Origin: an uncultured Coriobacteriaceae bacterium
GTDB taxonomy: Bacteria; Actinomycetota; Coriobacteriia; Coriobacteriales; Coriobacteriaceae
Direction: 5' to 3'
DNA: 43,763 nt
Assembly (NCBI GenBank): GCA_944319885.1
Contig: CALUFC010000015.1
Span: forward strand, 1 to 43,763
Below the pieces are notes generated by a model, which did no database searches, was not told the DNA's origin, and saw only the letters and a program-made list of their open reading frames with translations. Position 1 is the stretch's first letter, and the number at the start of each line of letters is the position of its first letter. The position numbers and the translations under genes are program-made. Below, piece after piece: positions 43,225 to 43,763 of the stretch.

Positions 43225-43670
43225 GGCTGAATTTCAGTCCCTCACCAGACCCATGTGCCCCAATGTGTCTTGCCAAACGCCTCTTTTAACCCATACGTCC
43301 TGCCTCGTGACCACAACACGAGGGGTGCTACGAACACGCTTCCAAACGAACTGTATATTCCAGTAAGTTTTCGCTTCAAAACTGCATATCGCGAATAGAT
43401 ACACGCTACATAGCTTTGCCGATGGCGTGACGGCACATGTCAACAAAAGAAATCAACGGCAGGCCAAGAAATCAAGCATTACGCGAAACATGGGCAAAGC
43501 GTACAACGATCCAGCGGATGATTTCCGCAAGACAATACGGCACAAGGTGAGAGCGAGACGCAAAAGAGGCCCCGGAGGGCATCCCTGAGAAACAATCCGC
43601 AGCCGTGAAGCGGCGAGGACGTTTCGAAGGGAACCCTCCGAGACCTCCCGATGGAAGTCGAGAATCTCGC

Positions 43671-43763
43671 TTAGAAGTCCACGTCCACGTCGTTGTAGAC
43701 GCACTCGAGGAGCTTCTCCATCTCCTCGGGCGTGGGCTGGCGCGGGTTGGAGCCGGTGCAGGC
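43671..43763 (-). CDS. iron-type alcohol dehydrogenase, C-terminal fragment
   Basis: Only the last 30 codons are visible; the rest lies beyond the right edge. The end reads ACTGSNPRQPTPEEMEKLLE followed by CVYNDVDVDF. CTG-x-NPR-x-x-(T/S) close to the C-terminus is characteristic of group III (Fe-dependent) alcohol dehydrogenases such as lactaldehyde reductase and the C-terminal half of AdhE. Which substrate it uses, and whether it is part of a fused AdhE, cannot be told from this piece. Confidence 0.7.
   Translation of the reverse strand, partial: ACTGSNPRQPTPEEMEKLLECVYNDVDVDF

Larger units (their letters stand above)
42740..43670. other. 930-base gap between argC and the alcohol dehydrogenase gene
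   Basis: No credible coding frame. It contains the ArgR boxes, a C-rich stretch (42960-43110), an orphan plus-strand terminator (43184-43224) and a lower-G+C stretch (43320-43480). A GCCC/GGGC hairpin with CTCTTTT on the minus strand (about 43563-43580) could be the dehydrogenase terminator. Confidence 0.5.

Noticed and set aside
43139-43366. 75-codon plus-strand frame in the argC-dehydrogenase gap
   Set aside because: It runs through the 16-bp terminator hairpin and shows no domain, coding bias or ribosome-binding site.
1-43763. CRISPR array, insertion sequence or prophage
   Set aside because: No regularly spaced repeats, no transposase or integrase, and no phage genes were seen.

Overview
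The window reads as a chromosomal stretch of a high-G+C Gram-positive bacterium. Gene content, protein sequences and a lysine-type MurE suggest the class Coriobacteriia, probably Collinsella or a close relative. That placement comes from memory of protein families and was not tested by a search. I see no phage, insertion sequence, plasmid or CRISPR array. Most of the window is core metabolism, with a few accessory-looking modules and unusually many strong RNA hairpins between genes.

Layout. (1) 1-5561, minus strand: rplJ-rplL behind an L10-type leader, then galU and a small membrane protein gene, then rpoB, which runs off the left edge. The usual rplJL-rpoBC adjacency is broken. (2) 5562-12129: a lower-G+C gap with a 24-bp perfect inverted repeat, an ABC exporter with a small flavodoxin-like partner (plus strand), a deoxyinosine glycosylase with a short acetyltransferase (minus), and a FeoA-FeoB fusion (minus). 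(3) 12269-21862, plus strand: HAD phosphatase, PTS EIIA, asnS, a four-gene ABC importer with two tandem substrate-binding lipoproteins, a fructosamine-kinase-like gene and DAHP synthase. (4) 22197-27709, minus strand: ilvD-ilvB-ilvN-ilvC. A translational T-box riboswitch candidate lies in front of ilvD and a large RNA switch candidate between ilvN and ilvC. (5) 28089-31872: murE, ilvA (threonine deaminase, which feeds the same pathway) and a lone ABC ATPase. (6) 31893-37882, minus strand: HAD phosphatase, murI, macrodomain-HTH protein, VWA protein, AIM24 protein and DUF2974 hydrolase. Copies of one short hairpin repeat mark the 3' ends of four of these genes. A tRNA-Val gene precedes the HAD gene. 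(7) 37964-42739, minus strand: argC-argJ-argB-argD behind a tandem ArgR-type operator. (8) 42740-43670: about 930 bases with no credible gene, then the 3' end of an iron-type alcohol dehydrogenase.

How it fits together. IlvA makes 2-oxobutyrate; IlvB/IlvN, IlvC and IlvD then complete the shared steps to isoleucine and valine, and the leader structures suggest control by tRNA charging. ArgC, ArgJ, ArgB and ArgD convert N-acetylglutamate to ornithine with acetyl recycling. MurE and MurI both serve peptidoglycan: MurI supplies D-glutamate and MurE adds the third residue. The ABC importer next to DAHP synthase hints at aromatic amino acid uptake, but that is inference.

Most worth checking: the ilvD T-box with its odd specifier, the ilvN-ilvC alternative hairpins, the hairpin repeat family with the macrodomain/VWA/AIM24/DUF2974 cluster, the inverted repeat at 5782-5920, and an orphan plus-strand terminator near 43.2 kb that may end an unannotated small RNA.
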